Below are positions 14,936 to 22,913 of a stretch of 26,927 bases of DNA, one piece after another. The notes below the pieces were generated by a model that searched no databases, was not told the origin of the DNA, and worked only from the letters and a program-made list of their open reading frames with translations. Positions within the stretch are counted from its first letter, which is position 1, and every line of letters begins with the position of its first letter. The position numbers and the translations under genes were made by a program. Source of the stretch: Candidatus Saccharimonadota bacterium (lineage in GTDB: Bacteria; Patescibacteriota; Saccharimonadia; Saccharimonadales; Saccharimonadaceae); contig DODJ01000049.1 in the NCBI GenBank assembly GCA_003545655.1, positions 1 through 26,927 of the forward strand. The letters are read 5' to 3'.

Positions 14936-16012
14936 TTACCGTAGCTCATCGAAGATGAGGGTGTGCGGCGCCGACCGGAGTGCTCCGGCATGATGGTGAC
15001 CAGGACCGAACGGACCGTTGGGGCCGTAGTAGATGTCGATCTTACGCGTACCGTCACGGTTGGTGTTGGTCTCGACGTAGGCATCGTAGCCACGAAAACG
15101 GCAGCGGAAGCCGAAGTCTCCGCTTGTCGATTCACGCGACACCATGTCGTAGTAATCACCCTGGTTCTCCGTGAAGTTGTGCGCACCGTGCGGGTCGAAC
15201 GGGTCACGCTTGTATGTTACCTTCCCGAACGAGTCGGTTGCATAGTGCGCGTGTCCAGGCCCATTGGGCGAGCCAACACCACCGAAGTAAATGTTGTGTC
15301 CACCCTTGCCGTTCGGTGAGACCCAGACAGAGTTCAAGTACTGCGTCGGTACGCCCGCCCGCCGTGCGATTTCTCGCCGATCGTTGTTGCGGCTGGCATT
15401 GTCAGCCTTGACCTTCTCGAGTCGAGTACGGAAGTCGGTGGACGCCTTGTCGAAGGCAGCCTTGGCTTCCTGGAACTTCTGTTTGGCAGTGTCATGTGCC
15501 GTGCGGGCCTGTTCGAATGCGCGCTTGGCCGAGTTGAACTCATCCTTTGCACGCTGAAACGCGGGCTTGGTGTTCTCGTGACGTTCTTTGGCATCGCGGA
15601 GTTCACTAATCAGACGGCGACGCTCAGCCACATAGCCCTGCGACTCCGCCTTGTAACGATGCCCGTCGGCCGCATAACTAGCTGCCATAGCACCGTTGCG
15701 GTTGTTATGTGCATCACTTGCATTCTGGAAAGCGCGCCCCATATCCTGGAAGGCGCGCTCCTGATCGCGATTAAGCTGCTCAATACGTGGCCCGTATGAG
15801 TCACGCAAACGCTGAAGTGACTGCCAAGAGGAATCCTGGACATCGTAGGCACGCTGCTTTGCTTCAAACGCGCGGTTCATTACCTCTCGGGTGGAGCTGA
15901 GATGTTCCCATGCGGCCTGCTGGGCCCTGTGGGCATCCTGCTTCCGCTGGTACATCAGGTCTTGCGCCGTCTTCAGACGGTCAAGTTCGGCATCTTTGGC
16001 CAATGTATTCAC
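14936..16012 (-). CDS. Coiled-coil protein with two Gly/His-rich C-terminal motifs
   Basis: 358 residues from GTG 16012. Residues 1-205 are almost all helical and charged, with alanine/glutamine heptads (RAKDEFNSAKRAFEQARTAH and similar), so a long coiled coil is expected. The C-terminal part carries two related motifs: IYFGGVGSPNGPGHAHY (241-257) and IYYGPNGPFGPGHHHAG (327-343). No signal peptide or membrane helix is seen. The gene is visibly GC-richer than its neighbours and uses GC-ending codons, which suggests a different origin. A good promoter lies 50 bases upstream. Function is unknown; a structural or DNA/RNA-binding role would be a guess. Confidence 0.75.
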   Translation of the reverse strand: MNTLAKDAELDRLKTAQDLMYQRKQDAHRAQQAAWEHLSSTREVMNRAFEAKQRAYDVQDSSWQSLQRLRDSYGPRIEQLNRDQERAFQDMGRAFQNASDAHNNRNGAMAASYAADGHRYKAESQGYVAERRRLISELRDAKERHENTKPAFQRAKDEFNSAKRAFEQARTAHDTAKQKFQEAKAAFDKASTDFRTRLEKVKADNASRNNDRREIARRAGVPTQYLNSVWVSPNGKGGHNIYFGGVGSPNGPGHAHYATDSFGKVTYKRDPFDPHGAHNFTENQGDYYDMVSRESTSGDFGFRCRFRGYDAYVETNTNRDGTRKIDIYYGPNGPFGPGHHHAGALRSAPHTLIFDELR

Positions 16013-16062
16013 CTACTTGTGTTGAAGAGCGAAGATCATGACGGCTGCCATGATTAGATAAT

Positions 16063-16090
16063 ATTATATCATTTTATAAAGAAATATCAA
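16063..16090 (-). promoter_or_regulatory. Promoter of the coiled-coil gene
   Basis: On the minus strand TTGATA (16085-16090), a 16-nt spacer and TATAAT (16063-16068). The leader is about 45 nt, unlike most neighbours. It begins just after the left copy of the 45-bp direct repeat. Confidence 0.7.
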
Positions 16091-16114
16091 TATACGTTAC
16101 TGTGAATCATCGAG

Positions 16115-16145
16115 AAGCAAAAACACCATGATTTACATCATAGTG
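16115..16145 (-). terminator. Terminator of the minus-strand cluster operon
   Basis: On the minus strand CACTATGAT-GTAA-ATCATGGTG forms a 9-bp stem with one G-U pair, then a T5 run. On the plus strand the same position is a C-A mismatch, so it works for minus-strand RNA. It ends transcription after the phosphatase at 16222. Confidence 0.75.
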
Positions 16146-16159
16146 CTTATGCTTGGCTC
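16115..16159. repeat. 45-bp direct repeat, left copy (att-like)
   Basis: Identical over 45 bp to 24774-24818. It consists of a terminator hairpin plus TTGGCTC, which in the other copy is the CCA end of tRNA-Asn. The two copies bracket exactly the nine-gene cluster. This is the layout left by site-specific integration at a tRNA 3' end. Confidence 0.85.
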
Positions 16160-16221
16160 ACCACGATTGAGGAAGTTATAACTGCAATTAGAGCGGATTT
16201 AGGAACATAAATACGAGCAAC

Positions 16222-16797
16222 CTAGCTTTTAATACCATACAGCAACGGCGACGAAAACTTTTGATACATATCCAATTCAACAATATCCCTGTTATTCGTT
16301 TTATGTTTGAGCATATCGTCCAATGCAGAGCCAGAGTGAGCAGCTAGAATTGCCGATATAGGACCAGAATGAGTTACCACAAGCACGGTTGCGCCTTTGT
16401 TGGCTTCGTATATATCATTAATCACAGAAATAACCCGACGCGCCATTACCTCGTTCGACTCTCCGCCAGGGAATGGTGTCACAATGTACCCCCCTTCTAT
16501 AACCGGTACATCATCATACGGTTTGCCCTGATACACACCAAAGTCAATCTCTCTTAACCCATCAAGGAGAACTAAATCAGCGCTTTTTGAAAGATATGTT
16601 TGTATAGTCTCGGCCGTTTTTCGGCACCGACCAAGGTCGGAAGAATAAATAACAGCAATATTCACATCCGAAAGCTGCTCGCCCTTCAGATTCGCTTGCT
16701 GCAGACCAAGTGGCGTCAATACACTATCCAGGTGTCCCATCGTAACTCCTTGAACATTTGATACTGTCTGACCGTGCCTAGTGAGAATGAGCTTCAT
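16222..16797 (-). CDS. Histidine phosphatase, copy 2, last gene of the cluster operon
   Basis: 191 residues of the branch 1 histidine phosphatase superfamily. The phospho-His is in TRHGQT (7-9), followed by IYSSDLGRCRKTAETIQ, LREIDFGVYQG and the second His in VVTHSGP. All core catalytic residues are present. It starts inside the end of the glycosyltransferase gene (20-base overlap), so the two are tightly coupled. In mycobacteria a histidine phosphatase dephosphorylates the product of glucosyl-3-phosphoglycerate synthase; a similar glycosyltransferase/phosphatase relay here is plausible but unproven. It is paralogous with 11475-12050. Confidence 0.88.
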   Translation of the reverse strand: MKLILTRHGQTVSNVQGVTMGHLDSVLTPLGLQQANLKGEQLSDVNIAVIYSSDLGRCRKTAETIQTYLSKSADLVLLDGLREIDFGVYQGKPYDDVPVIEGGYIVTPFPGGESNEVMARRVISVINDIYEANKGATVLVVTHSGPISAILAAHSGSALDDMLKHKTNNRDIVELDMYQKFSSPLLYGIKS

Positions 16798-17869
16798 ATT
16801 GCCATAATTTTACTACATACTGAAATTGCTTATCAATTTCGCGTGTTGCATGTAAGGGTGTTTTATTTTTCTGTAAGTAGAATACAACGCGTAGTAAGTA
16901 CCAAGGCAGAATTGATCGAGCTAGGACCAATGGGTCAACTGTAGCGATTTTCAACTCATGGGCAATAAGAATTTGCGCCCACTGCATAAAGCCTACCTCG
17001 TTACAAAACATTGCATCCAATTCAGGTACGCAGGAATTTTCTTTACTCTCATCATATACCTTTTGCGCAACCACCCTGCGCTCAGTAATTTTTGCAGTCG
17101 ACAGCGGTGTTGTCGCTATAAGTTCAGGGGCGCGCTTGATAGTCGTAAGGTGCACCTTGCCCGCATAGGTATCTTTCAGTAAACGCATCGTGGCATAGTA
17201 ACTTGCCGCAACCTCCGTAAACATTGGGATCATTTTATCAAAGCTTGGCTTATGCACCTTCTTGCTTAGTAAAACCTCGGCAACATTAAAGGATCCGTAC
17301 AGCGCATGAAGCGTCATAAAAATATCGATCCCATACCCCCAGGTGTATTCATGCCATTGCTGTTTGATGAGATGTTTTGCAAAACGACGTGAAATACCAA
17401 AATCGCCACTAATTGGCTGTCGCGGTGCTTTGCCCGAAGAATGCACCCCAACAAGCGGATACACAAAATGATTTGTCGTATTACCTTCTTGATAATTTCG
17501 AGAATACGTCGGTATCGTGTAGTCGGCGTCGTTTAATAACAGCTCCGTATGTCGAGCAAGCCATTCTGGCTCAAACGAAGTAACGTCGCCGTCAATTAGT
17601 ACACAGCCGTCAGCTTCTGACGCTTCCACTACCCACTGTAAAATAGTCGCTATATTACGACCCTTACCTTTTTCACTATTCTTTATACTCACCTTCGGGC
17701 AATGCGTCGGTGTTCCTAGAAAAACCTCGCTCGTTTCATCGACACTAGCGCTATCAGCGTTTACAATTGTAATCGAAATACCCAACGCTAACGCAGCGGC
17801 ATCAACCTGATGTGTAAGCCGCGCAATATTGTCTGCTTCGTTATATGTTGGTATCCCTACTACTATCAC
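16778..17869 (-). CDS. GT-A glycosyltransferase (GT2/GT81-like)
   Basis: 363 residues from GTG 17869, whose G overlaps the TAG of the kinase-like gene. The N-terminus IVVGIPTYNEADNIARL is the classic nucleotide-sugar site of GT2-type enzymes. SEKGKGRNIATIL (65-77) and the DxD motif LIDGDV (D93, D95) follow. The region PISGDFGISRRFAKHL is like the acceptor loop in glucosyl-3-phosphoglycerate and mannosylglycerate synthases. No transmembrane helix is visible, so it acts in the cytoplasm, not on a lipid carrier in the membrane core. Paired with a histidine phosphatase, a phosphorylated small-molecule acceptor is likely. The sugar and acceptor are unknown. Confidence 0.8.
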   Translation of the reverse strand: MIVVGIPTYNEADNIARLTHQVDAAALALGISITIVNADSASVDETSEVFLGTPTHCPKVSIKNSEKGKGRNIATILQWVVEASEADGCVLIDGDVTSFEPEWLARHTELLLNDADYTIPTYSRNYQEGNTTNHFVYPLVGVHSSGKAPRQPISGDFGISRRFAKHLIKQQWHEYTWGYGIDIFMTLHALYGSFNVAEVLLSKKVHKPSFDKMIPMFTEVAASYYATMRLLKDTYAGKVHLTTIKRAPELIATTPLSTAKITERRVVAQKVYDESKENSCVPELDAMFCNEVGFMQWAQILIAHELKIATVDPLVLARSILPWYLLRVVFYLQKNKTPLHATREIDKQFQYVVKLWQYEAHSH

Positions 17870-18825
17870 TACAAGCCTTTACTAAGAATATACTCTACCG
17901 CCGCTTCGCTATTTGGCGCAAAAATCTCGCCCACGCCCACATCTATCATACGTCGTACTAGTCTATCTCGATTATCCATTGAGCGCGTTACTTCAACAAG
18001 TGGTAATGAACCTAAATACATACCGTTATCGTCTTGAAAAGGCGTTGCTTGTGAAAGAATATGTCGACCAATTTTCTCATGAAGTATCAGGTTGCGCTGC
18101 ACACCCTCCCAAGGAGCAACGTACAATTCTTTTTGAGTCGGATCAAGCCGCAAATGATAGAGAGTTTCAACTTCAGCTACACCTTCCTTGCCCGTAAGCG
18201 CAAGATCATCAAGGTCTATTCGTACTTTGTCATTCCAGGCTGGCTTTGACTCGTCGCGGCTTTTTGCCGTAAAAATGCCTGATAAAAATGCGTCTGATTT
18301 TATCGCTGTCTCTCGAATATTAAACCACTGATTCCCGCCTTCAGTATTAAGATTCGTCCCATCTGTACCAATATAAATTTGGTCGTTTCCAATAAGTTGC
18401 ATCCCTCCTTCCATGCAAAGTCGTAATGCAACCGTAGTTTTACCTGCGCCCTTTTCGCCAAATAAAACTGTCGATTTGTCAGACGCCCCGTCATAAACTG
18501 CGGCAGCATGCGTAATAAACGTCCCTTTTTGCGCAGACTGCAAACATGTCGCTAAATATTCAGAAATATACAGTAGTGCATCACCTCTTGAGAAGTGCTC
18601 CAGAGGACCTTCTACAAAGATCGCTTTTTCATTGTCGTCATATTCGATAGAAATGGTTTTTGCAGGGCTATATTCGACCCTTGGAACTTTCGTTTCTACT
18701 TTAGGTGTTCCAACAAGCTCCATACCCGTAATCGTTTTAGACAGCGTTTCAAAACGAGTACGGTCAAGCTCCACGTCACTAGCCAAGTTCACGAGCTGAC
18801 CATTAAAAGCAACGTGTTCAATCAT
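17869..18825 (-). CDS. HPr kinase/phosphorylase-like P-loop protein
   Basis: 318 residues. The C-terminal half holds a Walker A VLFGEKGAGKTTVALRL (GEKGAGKT at 123-130) placed after the strand THAAAVY, as in HPr kinase/phosphorylase C-terminal domains; LIGNDQIYI resembles the following acidic motif. The N-terminal 95 residues look like a separate alpha/beta domain. No HPr gene is in the window, so the target is more likely a small molecule or another cluster protein, as for other HprK-like kinases in sugar clusters. It begins three bases after the MAT stop (TAA-CCT-ATG) and overlaps the glycosyltransferase by one base. Confidence 0.75.
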   Translation of the reverse strand: MIEHVAFNGQLVNLASDVELDRTRFETLSKTITGMELVGTPKVETKVPRVEYSPAKTISIEYDDNEKAIFVEGPLEHFSRGDALLYISEYLATCLQSAQKGTFITHAAAVYDGASDKSTVLFGEKGAGKTTVALRLCMEGGMQLIGNDQIYIGTDGTNLNTEGGNQWFNIRETAIKSDAFLSGIFTAKSRDESKPAWNDKVRIDLDDLALTGKEGVAEVETLYHLRLDPTQKELYVAPWEGVQRNLILHEKIGRHILSQATPFQDDNGMYLGSLPLVEVTRSMDNRDRLVRRMIDVGVGEIFAPNSEAAVEYILSKGL

Positions 18826-18828
18826 AGG

Positions 18829-20070
18829 TTAATTCGCCTTAAATACGTTTGTTCTTGGGACAAAGTACTGATCTTCAATAATCCGATCTGTCGTTTGTTT
18901 TCCAAGTGAAAGGCAGTCAGCAACAACCGCCTCAACATCATGCCTCGAAACATCCTTGTCAGTCGAAACAATAATCTTTGATGGATCGAAGAGTTTATCT
19001 CCAAAGTTAGCTTGTAGTACAACCTGGCAACGTACACCAAGTCGCTCGTAAACTGATTTAGCGATCAAATCAGCTTGATATCCTAACAGTTTTCCTACGA
19101 AATACGTTGGGTTTTTACCGTGAGGCGCCTCCATCGTATTCGGACGGAAACTAGAGATGATACCGTGGGTTTTGTTTCCTCTTCCCACAGCACCCTCTTC
19201 GCCAAAGTCAGTACATGAACCGCCAGTTACAAGATACACACGTGGCTTACCAGTGTTTCCTTCGGTGGTCATATTTACTTTCACCGAGCTACGCCCCTCG
19301 AGCGTCTCTTCAGCGTACCCCTGAAGCGCCCGTTCAAGCTCTTCGCGGCGTTCCATATATATTGTCTCCGAAGGTGTTTCAGATGTCACCTGGGGAACTG
19401 CCATAGTAACATCAATGTGATCACCATTACGAACAGCCATTGCCTTAATGTCTTGTCCTACAAACTCAAAGCGAGGTTTCGGCATACCATTCACATCATT
19501 TTCGTAAAAGTAACCCTCAAGATCTAACGCTAATTTTTCCGTATCGGTTAATGGCCAATAGCTAATCATTGTTGCTGTATCGTTCGCGAGTGGTTCTGAG
19601 GTATTAAATTCTGGCAGGTCGTCTGTTGAACGCGGAGAGAACCAGAACGGTCGAGTACTGTGATTGCTTGTTAAACTTTCCATGCGATAGGTATTTGGAT
19701 CGGTTGTATCGAAATGAGGCATCACACGCGCTAAGTACTCGCGAGCAGCTTGGTCCTGGATATCTGCAAGAGGTATTTCTTGATCGCCAAAGTTTTTACT
19801 CGCCCGACCCATGAAGAGCATACTAACGGGCGCCTCGAACGTACCGCCGCCGAACCGTTGTAAGCTCAATCCGCCAAGCATCATAGCCTTATCAAGATTA
19901 TGGTGGGGAATAGCGCCAAAGTTTTCAAGACAATACTTTGCATACTGAATTTCTGAAAACTCAGCAATACCATCAACTAAGGTATCTGGGTGGCCAAGTC
20001 CTTTTCGCTCAACTACTTCCTGAGCTATTTGTTCTGGACCTCTATAGCTTCTATTTACTTCAATTGACAT
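18829..20070 (-). CDS. Archaeal-type methionine adenosyltransferase
   Basis: Makes S-adenosylmethionine from methionine and ATP. The 413 residues match the archaeal MAT family (PF01941 type) and not bacterial MetK: VVERKGLGHPDTLVDGIAE at the N-terminus, NGDHIDVTMAVPQVT in the middle, and GRGNKTHGIISSFRPNTMEA followed by GKNPTYFVGKLLGYQAD near the end. Length agrees (about 400). AGAAGGA precedes the ATG, which lies within the last 16 bases of the oxidoreductase gene. With a methyltransferase in the same cluster it probably supplies a dedicated SAM pool, or an unusual SAM analogue. Presence of this family in a bacterial island points to transfer. Confidence 0.92.
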   Translation of the reverse strand: MSIEVNRSYRGPEQIAQEVVERKGLGHPDTLVDGIAEFSEIQYAKYCLENFGAIPHHNLDKAMMLGGLSLQRFGGGTFEAPVSMLFMGRASKNFGDQEIPLADIQDQAAREYLARVMPHFDTTDPNTYRMESLTSNHSTRPFWFSPRSTDDLPEFNTSEPLANDTATMISYWPLTDTEKLALDLEGYFYENDVNGMPKPRFEFVGQDIKAMAVRNGDHIDVTMAVPQVTSETPSETIYMERREELERALQGYAEETLEGRSSVKVNMTTEGNTGKPRVYLVTGGSCTDFGEEGAVGRGNKTHGIISSFRPNTMEAPHGKNPTYFVGKLLGYQADLIAKSVYERLGVRCQVVLQANFGDKLFDPSKIIVSTDKDVSRHDVEAVVADCLSLGKQTTDRIIEDQYFVPRTNVFKAN

Positions 20071-21125
20071 ATTAAATCCTTCTCCCGACCCATTACAAAA
20101 TCATTTTCCATGTTATCCAGCTTTCTTACCTGCGCAGTTCGCGCAAGCGTTGATAAAAAGCTAAAGATATCAAAAGAGTTTTGGGGCGATAGCAGTTTCG
20201 CCATCATGTTATTAACCGTATTGTCGCGTATATGACGCATGTGATTCATAAGATGATTGTCTTCTATATGTATCACCTCACCCGTTGACTCAATAGTTAT
20301 GCGGCTCGTATATCGCGCCACACCCTCAACTGGGTCAAACTCAATCGTATACCTTTCGCCAAGTGTATCGACAACAACACTTCTTATCAGTGAATTTGGG
20401 GTAATCGTCTCTTTCTGGACAGAATAGTCTCCAAGAAATGAGTCAAGATAGGCAATAGTTCCATTTGATGAAAGCAGCTCAACATGAACACCCTGATTAG
20501 CATCCGCCCCAGCAATGTCGTTAATATACTGGATATTCTGCTTTACCGTAGACCCAAGTACATCAATACCGAGTCTCTGCAAGATTGCGACTGAGTGCGG
20601 CACCTCTATTCCATAAGCCTGAAGCTCTTTATCAAAGAACCGTCCACTCGCCACATCAGCCAGTCGATTTTTAGATAGGTTCACTTTTATCACTCTTGGC
20701 TTCTCGTTTTGCACCTCGAGCCTATCAACTAGCCAAGCAAGCGCTTCCGACCAATAGTATGTCTCATTCACAAATACACGGGTTGCAGGAAATAAGGCGA
20801 GTGTGTTCTCGATTAAAAACTGTTCCTTATGAGTACTACAGATAGGCTTCTCAATCAAAATAACTTGCGGATGCGGTATATGTCGCGATACCCAAACGAG
20901 CGCATCGCCATGTCTACTATTAGGAGTGGCTATGTCGACAAAGCTCGGGCTTTTATTTTTATCATACGAAGAGAAGCTTTGGACATGTGTATTTGTTTGA
21001 ATAAGGGTATATTCCTTTTCTTTATCTACATCGTAGACGTACACATTCATCCCAAGCGCACACCAAATTTGAGCCTTAATATTACCAATGAAACCACAGC
21101 CAATAATAACTACATCTTTATTCAT
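20055..21125 (-). CDS. Gfo/Idh/MocA family NAD(P)-dependent oxidoreductase
   Basis: 356 residues. The Rossmann motif IIGCGFIGNIKA (7-18) binds the dinucleotide, and IEKPI with the catalytic Lys (E92-K93-P94) marks this family. EVPHSVAIL near 175 supplies the usual His. Such enzymes oxidise or reduce sugars, inositols or related polyols. It is the first gene of the minus-strand operon and is divergent, over 52 bases, from the AroE-like gene. The start at 21125 has no strong ribosome site. The substrate cannot be named; the cluster also has another dehydrogenase of a different family. Confidence 0.87.
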   Translation of the reverse strand: MNKDVVIIGCGFIGNIKAQIWCALGMNVYVYDVDKEKEYTLIQTNTHVQSFSSYDKNKSPSFVDIATPNSRHGDALVWVSRHIPHPQVILIEKPICSTHKEQFLIENTLALFPATRVFVNETYYWSEALAWLVDRLEVQNEKPRVIKVNLSKNRLADVASGRFFDKELQAYGIEVPHSVAILQRLGIDVLGSTVKQNIQYINDIAGADANQGVHVELLSSNGTIAYLDSFLGDYSVQKETITPNSLIRSVVVDTLGERYTIEFDPVEGVARYTSRITIESTGEVIHIEDNHLMNHMRHIRDNTVNNMMAKLLSPQNSFDIFSFLSTLARTAQVRKLDNMENDFVMGREKDLICQLK

Positions 21126-21139
21126 ACGCTCTCTATGCC

Positions 21140-21167
21140 TTGAACTTTACTATATTTAGTATATAAT
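21140..21167 (+). promoter_or_regulatory. Promoter of the plus-strand cluster operon
   Basis: TTGAAC (21140-21145), a 16-nt spacer and TATAAT (21162-21167), with 10 bases to the AroE-like ATG. The expected leader is only a few bases. The 52-bp divergent region must also hold the minus-strand promoter (a TATAGT is visible), so the two operons are likely expressed together. Confidence 0.7.
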
Positions 21168-21177
21168 TACAATAGTC

Positions 21178-22059
21178 ATGATATATACAGCGCTTATCGG
21201 CAACCCCACGGAGCACAGCGTATCCCCTATACTTTTCGAGTGGCTTTCGAAGAATACAAAAAACGCCAGCGAGTATCGGCATATAAAAATAAATGTTCTT
21301 AGCGAATCTGAACTCGAGCGTTCTTTTGAAGCGCTCAAAACACTTCACTTTAGCGGTATTAACGTTACCCTCCCCTATAAACTTGCCGTGTCTCAATTCC
21401 TGACTTACACGGATACGTCCGCTAAGGAGATTGGAGCAATTAATACCGTCGTCCTTAAGGAGAATGAAGTTCTCGGCTACAACACCGATTGGTATGGTAT
21501 ATACGCGCCAGTTAAACAACGACTTCCAAACTTTTTACCAAAGAAGGCAGTTGTTCTTGGTAGCGGCGGTGCCTCCAGAGCTGCAATATACGCTTGCCTT
21601 AAACTCGAGGCTGAGGTTGTCGTTGTCATCCCCAGAACCCCCGATTCTTTGGCAACAATGTCGCTCAAAGCACAATACGAAAACACCGCTAAAGTCCAGT
21701 TCGCTTCTTACGACGATATTATTGAACATATTAGCAGTGCTCAGCTTATTATTAACGCGACGCCAGCGGGCATGAAACACCAAGCAGCAACACCTTTTGA
21801 TTTAAAAGTGCTTGGAAATGAAACTCGATTTGAAGGCCAGGTGTTTTTCGACTGCGTTTTTAATCCAGTCCACACACCGCTCCTTGACTATTTCACAGAG
21901 CGTGGCGCAACGACAATTGATGGTTTGTGGATGATGCTCTACCAGGGTCTCCAGGCATTTGCGCTATGGACCGACCAAGGGAGCGAAGTATCACTCACCC
22001 AAGACGCGCTTTCCGAACTACACGAATTACTTGAAAAAGAAGTATCCCATGAACACTAG
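21178..22059 (+). CDS. Shikimate/quinate dehydrogenase-like (AroE family)
   Basis: NADP-dependent reductase family; AroE converts 3-dehydroshikimate to shikimate. In 293 residues all substrate and catalytic positions can be seen: HSVSP (S14, S16), INVTLPYK (K68), GAINT (N89), GYNTDWYG (D104) and YQGLQAF (Gln). The nucleotide loop is GSGGASRA (128-135). So it should bind a shikimate-like ring acid. No other shikimate-pathway gene is nearby, which suggests a secondary substrate or quinate/shikimate use. Length is slightly above AroE. It overlaps the next gene by 11 bases. Confidence 0.87.
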   Translation: MIYTALIGNPTEHSVSPILFEWLSKNTKNASEYRHIKINVLSESELERSFEALKTLHFSGINVTLPYKLAVSQFLTYTDTSAKEIGAINTVVLKENEVLGYNTDWYGIYAPVKQRLPNFLPKKAVVLGSGGASRAAIYACLKLEAEVVVVIPRTPDSLATMSLKAQYENTAKVQFASYDDIIEHISSAQLIINATPAGMKHQAATPFDLKVLGNETRFEGQVFFDCVFNPVHTPLLDYFTERGATTIDGLWMMLYQGLQAFALWTDQGSEVSLTQDALSELHELLEKEVSHEH

Positions 22060-22912
22060 ACCACTACTTGGCATTAATTTCGACGAAGTATCAGATGATA
22101 TACACGTTGCCTCTAGCCTCATTAAAGAGCTCGATCTTGGCATAGGTGAAGTTCGTACGATTAATAAAAAGAACTTCGTTTTTTGGGATGAATCAGAAAT
22201 AGCCCAATTTAAACACCATGTTGACACACATAGTATCAAAGTAGTTGCAGCCGCGAGCCCACTTTTTAAATGGTACTCTCACCCAGATGATAATGAAGTT
22301 ACTCACGACAGCTTTGGGTTTAATCCGCGTCTTTCTGACGAAGAGAAACGAGATATTATCAGCAAAGCGATTAAAACAGCCTCTACGCTATCAATCCCTC
22401 GAATACGCATTTTCTCGGAACTTGGCGTCTACGACCCCGAGGCGGATAGTTTTACACATCACCCGCTCCTTGCGTTTGCCCTTGAAGAAGCGAAGAAACA
22501 TTCCATTGATTTATACATAGAAAACGAGCCAGTCTGTAAAATTCACACAAAAGAAACCCTCGTTGCTTTATTTAAAGCTAACAAGACAGATAACCTTAAG
22601 CTATGGCTTGATATAGCAAACCTTATCGAGCTAGACGAGGACATCGACGATGCGTTCCTTAAAGAAATTGCGCCACGCATCGGCTACATCCATGTAAAAG
22701 ACTTTGTTATTGAAAATGGTACAAAAAAGTACGTTGCCGTAGGTGATGGCAGCATAAACTACACTGATATTTTATCGAGAGTTTTGCGTTATTGCCCAGA
22801 TGACACAATTGTTACTGTTGAGACCCACGCTCAATTGGATAAGGTTGAAATTTCCAGAAAATCGTTACTTTACACTAAGTCGTTACTAAATAAATTATTT
22901 GAGGAGGCATAA
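22049..22912 (+). CDS. Xylose-isomerase-like TIM barrel (sugar phosphate isomerase/epimerase family)
   Basis: 287 residues from ATG 22049; an upstream in-frame ATG at 21959 lies deep in the AroE-like gene and gives a non-family N-terminus. Metal ligands typical of AP_endonuc_2 barrels can be placed in LYIENEP (Glu), LWLDIANL (Asp), GYIHVKDF (His, Asp) and TVETH (Glu); VAVGDGSINY is the usual loop. The family includes isomerases, epimerases and 3-dehydroshikimate dehydratase (AsbF type). Next to an AroE-like enzyme the last option is attractive, as it would give a protocatechuate ring, but this is inference. Confidence 0.82.
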   Translation: MNTRPLLGINFDEVSDDIHVASSLIKELDLGIGEVRTINKKNFVFWDESEIAQFKHHVDTHSIKVVAAASPLFKWYSHPDDNEVTHDSFGFNPRLSDEEKRDIISKAIKTASTLSIPRIRIFSELGVYDPEADSFTHHPLLAFALEEAKKHSIDLYIENEPVCKIHTKETLVALFKANKTDNLKLWLDIANLIELDEDIDDAFLKEIAPRIGYIHVKDFVIENGTKKYVAVGDGSINYTDILSRVLRYCPDDTIVTVETHAQLDKVEISRKSLLYTKSLLNKLFEEA

Positions 22913-22913
22913 T

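Noticed and set aside
14920..15207. Arg/Thr-rich open frames inside the coiled-coil gene, on both strands
   Set aside because: They are frame shadows of a GC-rich gene, with low-complexity composition and no promoter or ribosome site.
21178..22059. Housekeeping aroE of the shikimate pathway
   Set aside because: All catalytic residues are present, but it sits in an accessory cluster with no other shikimate gene, so a dedicated role is more likely. Not excluded.
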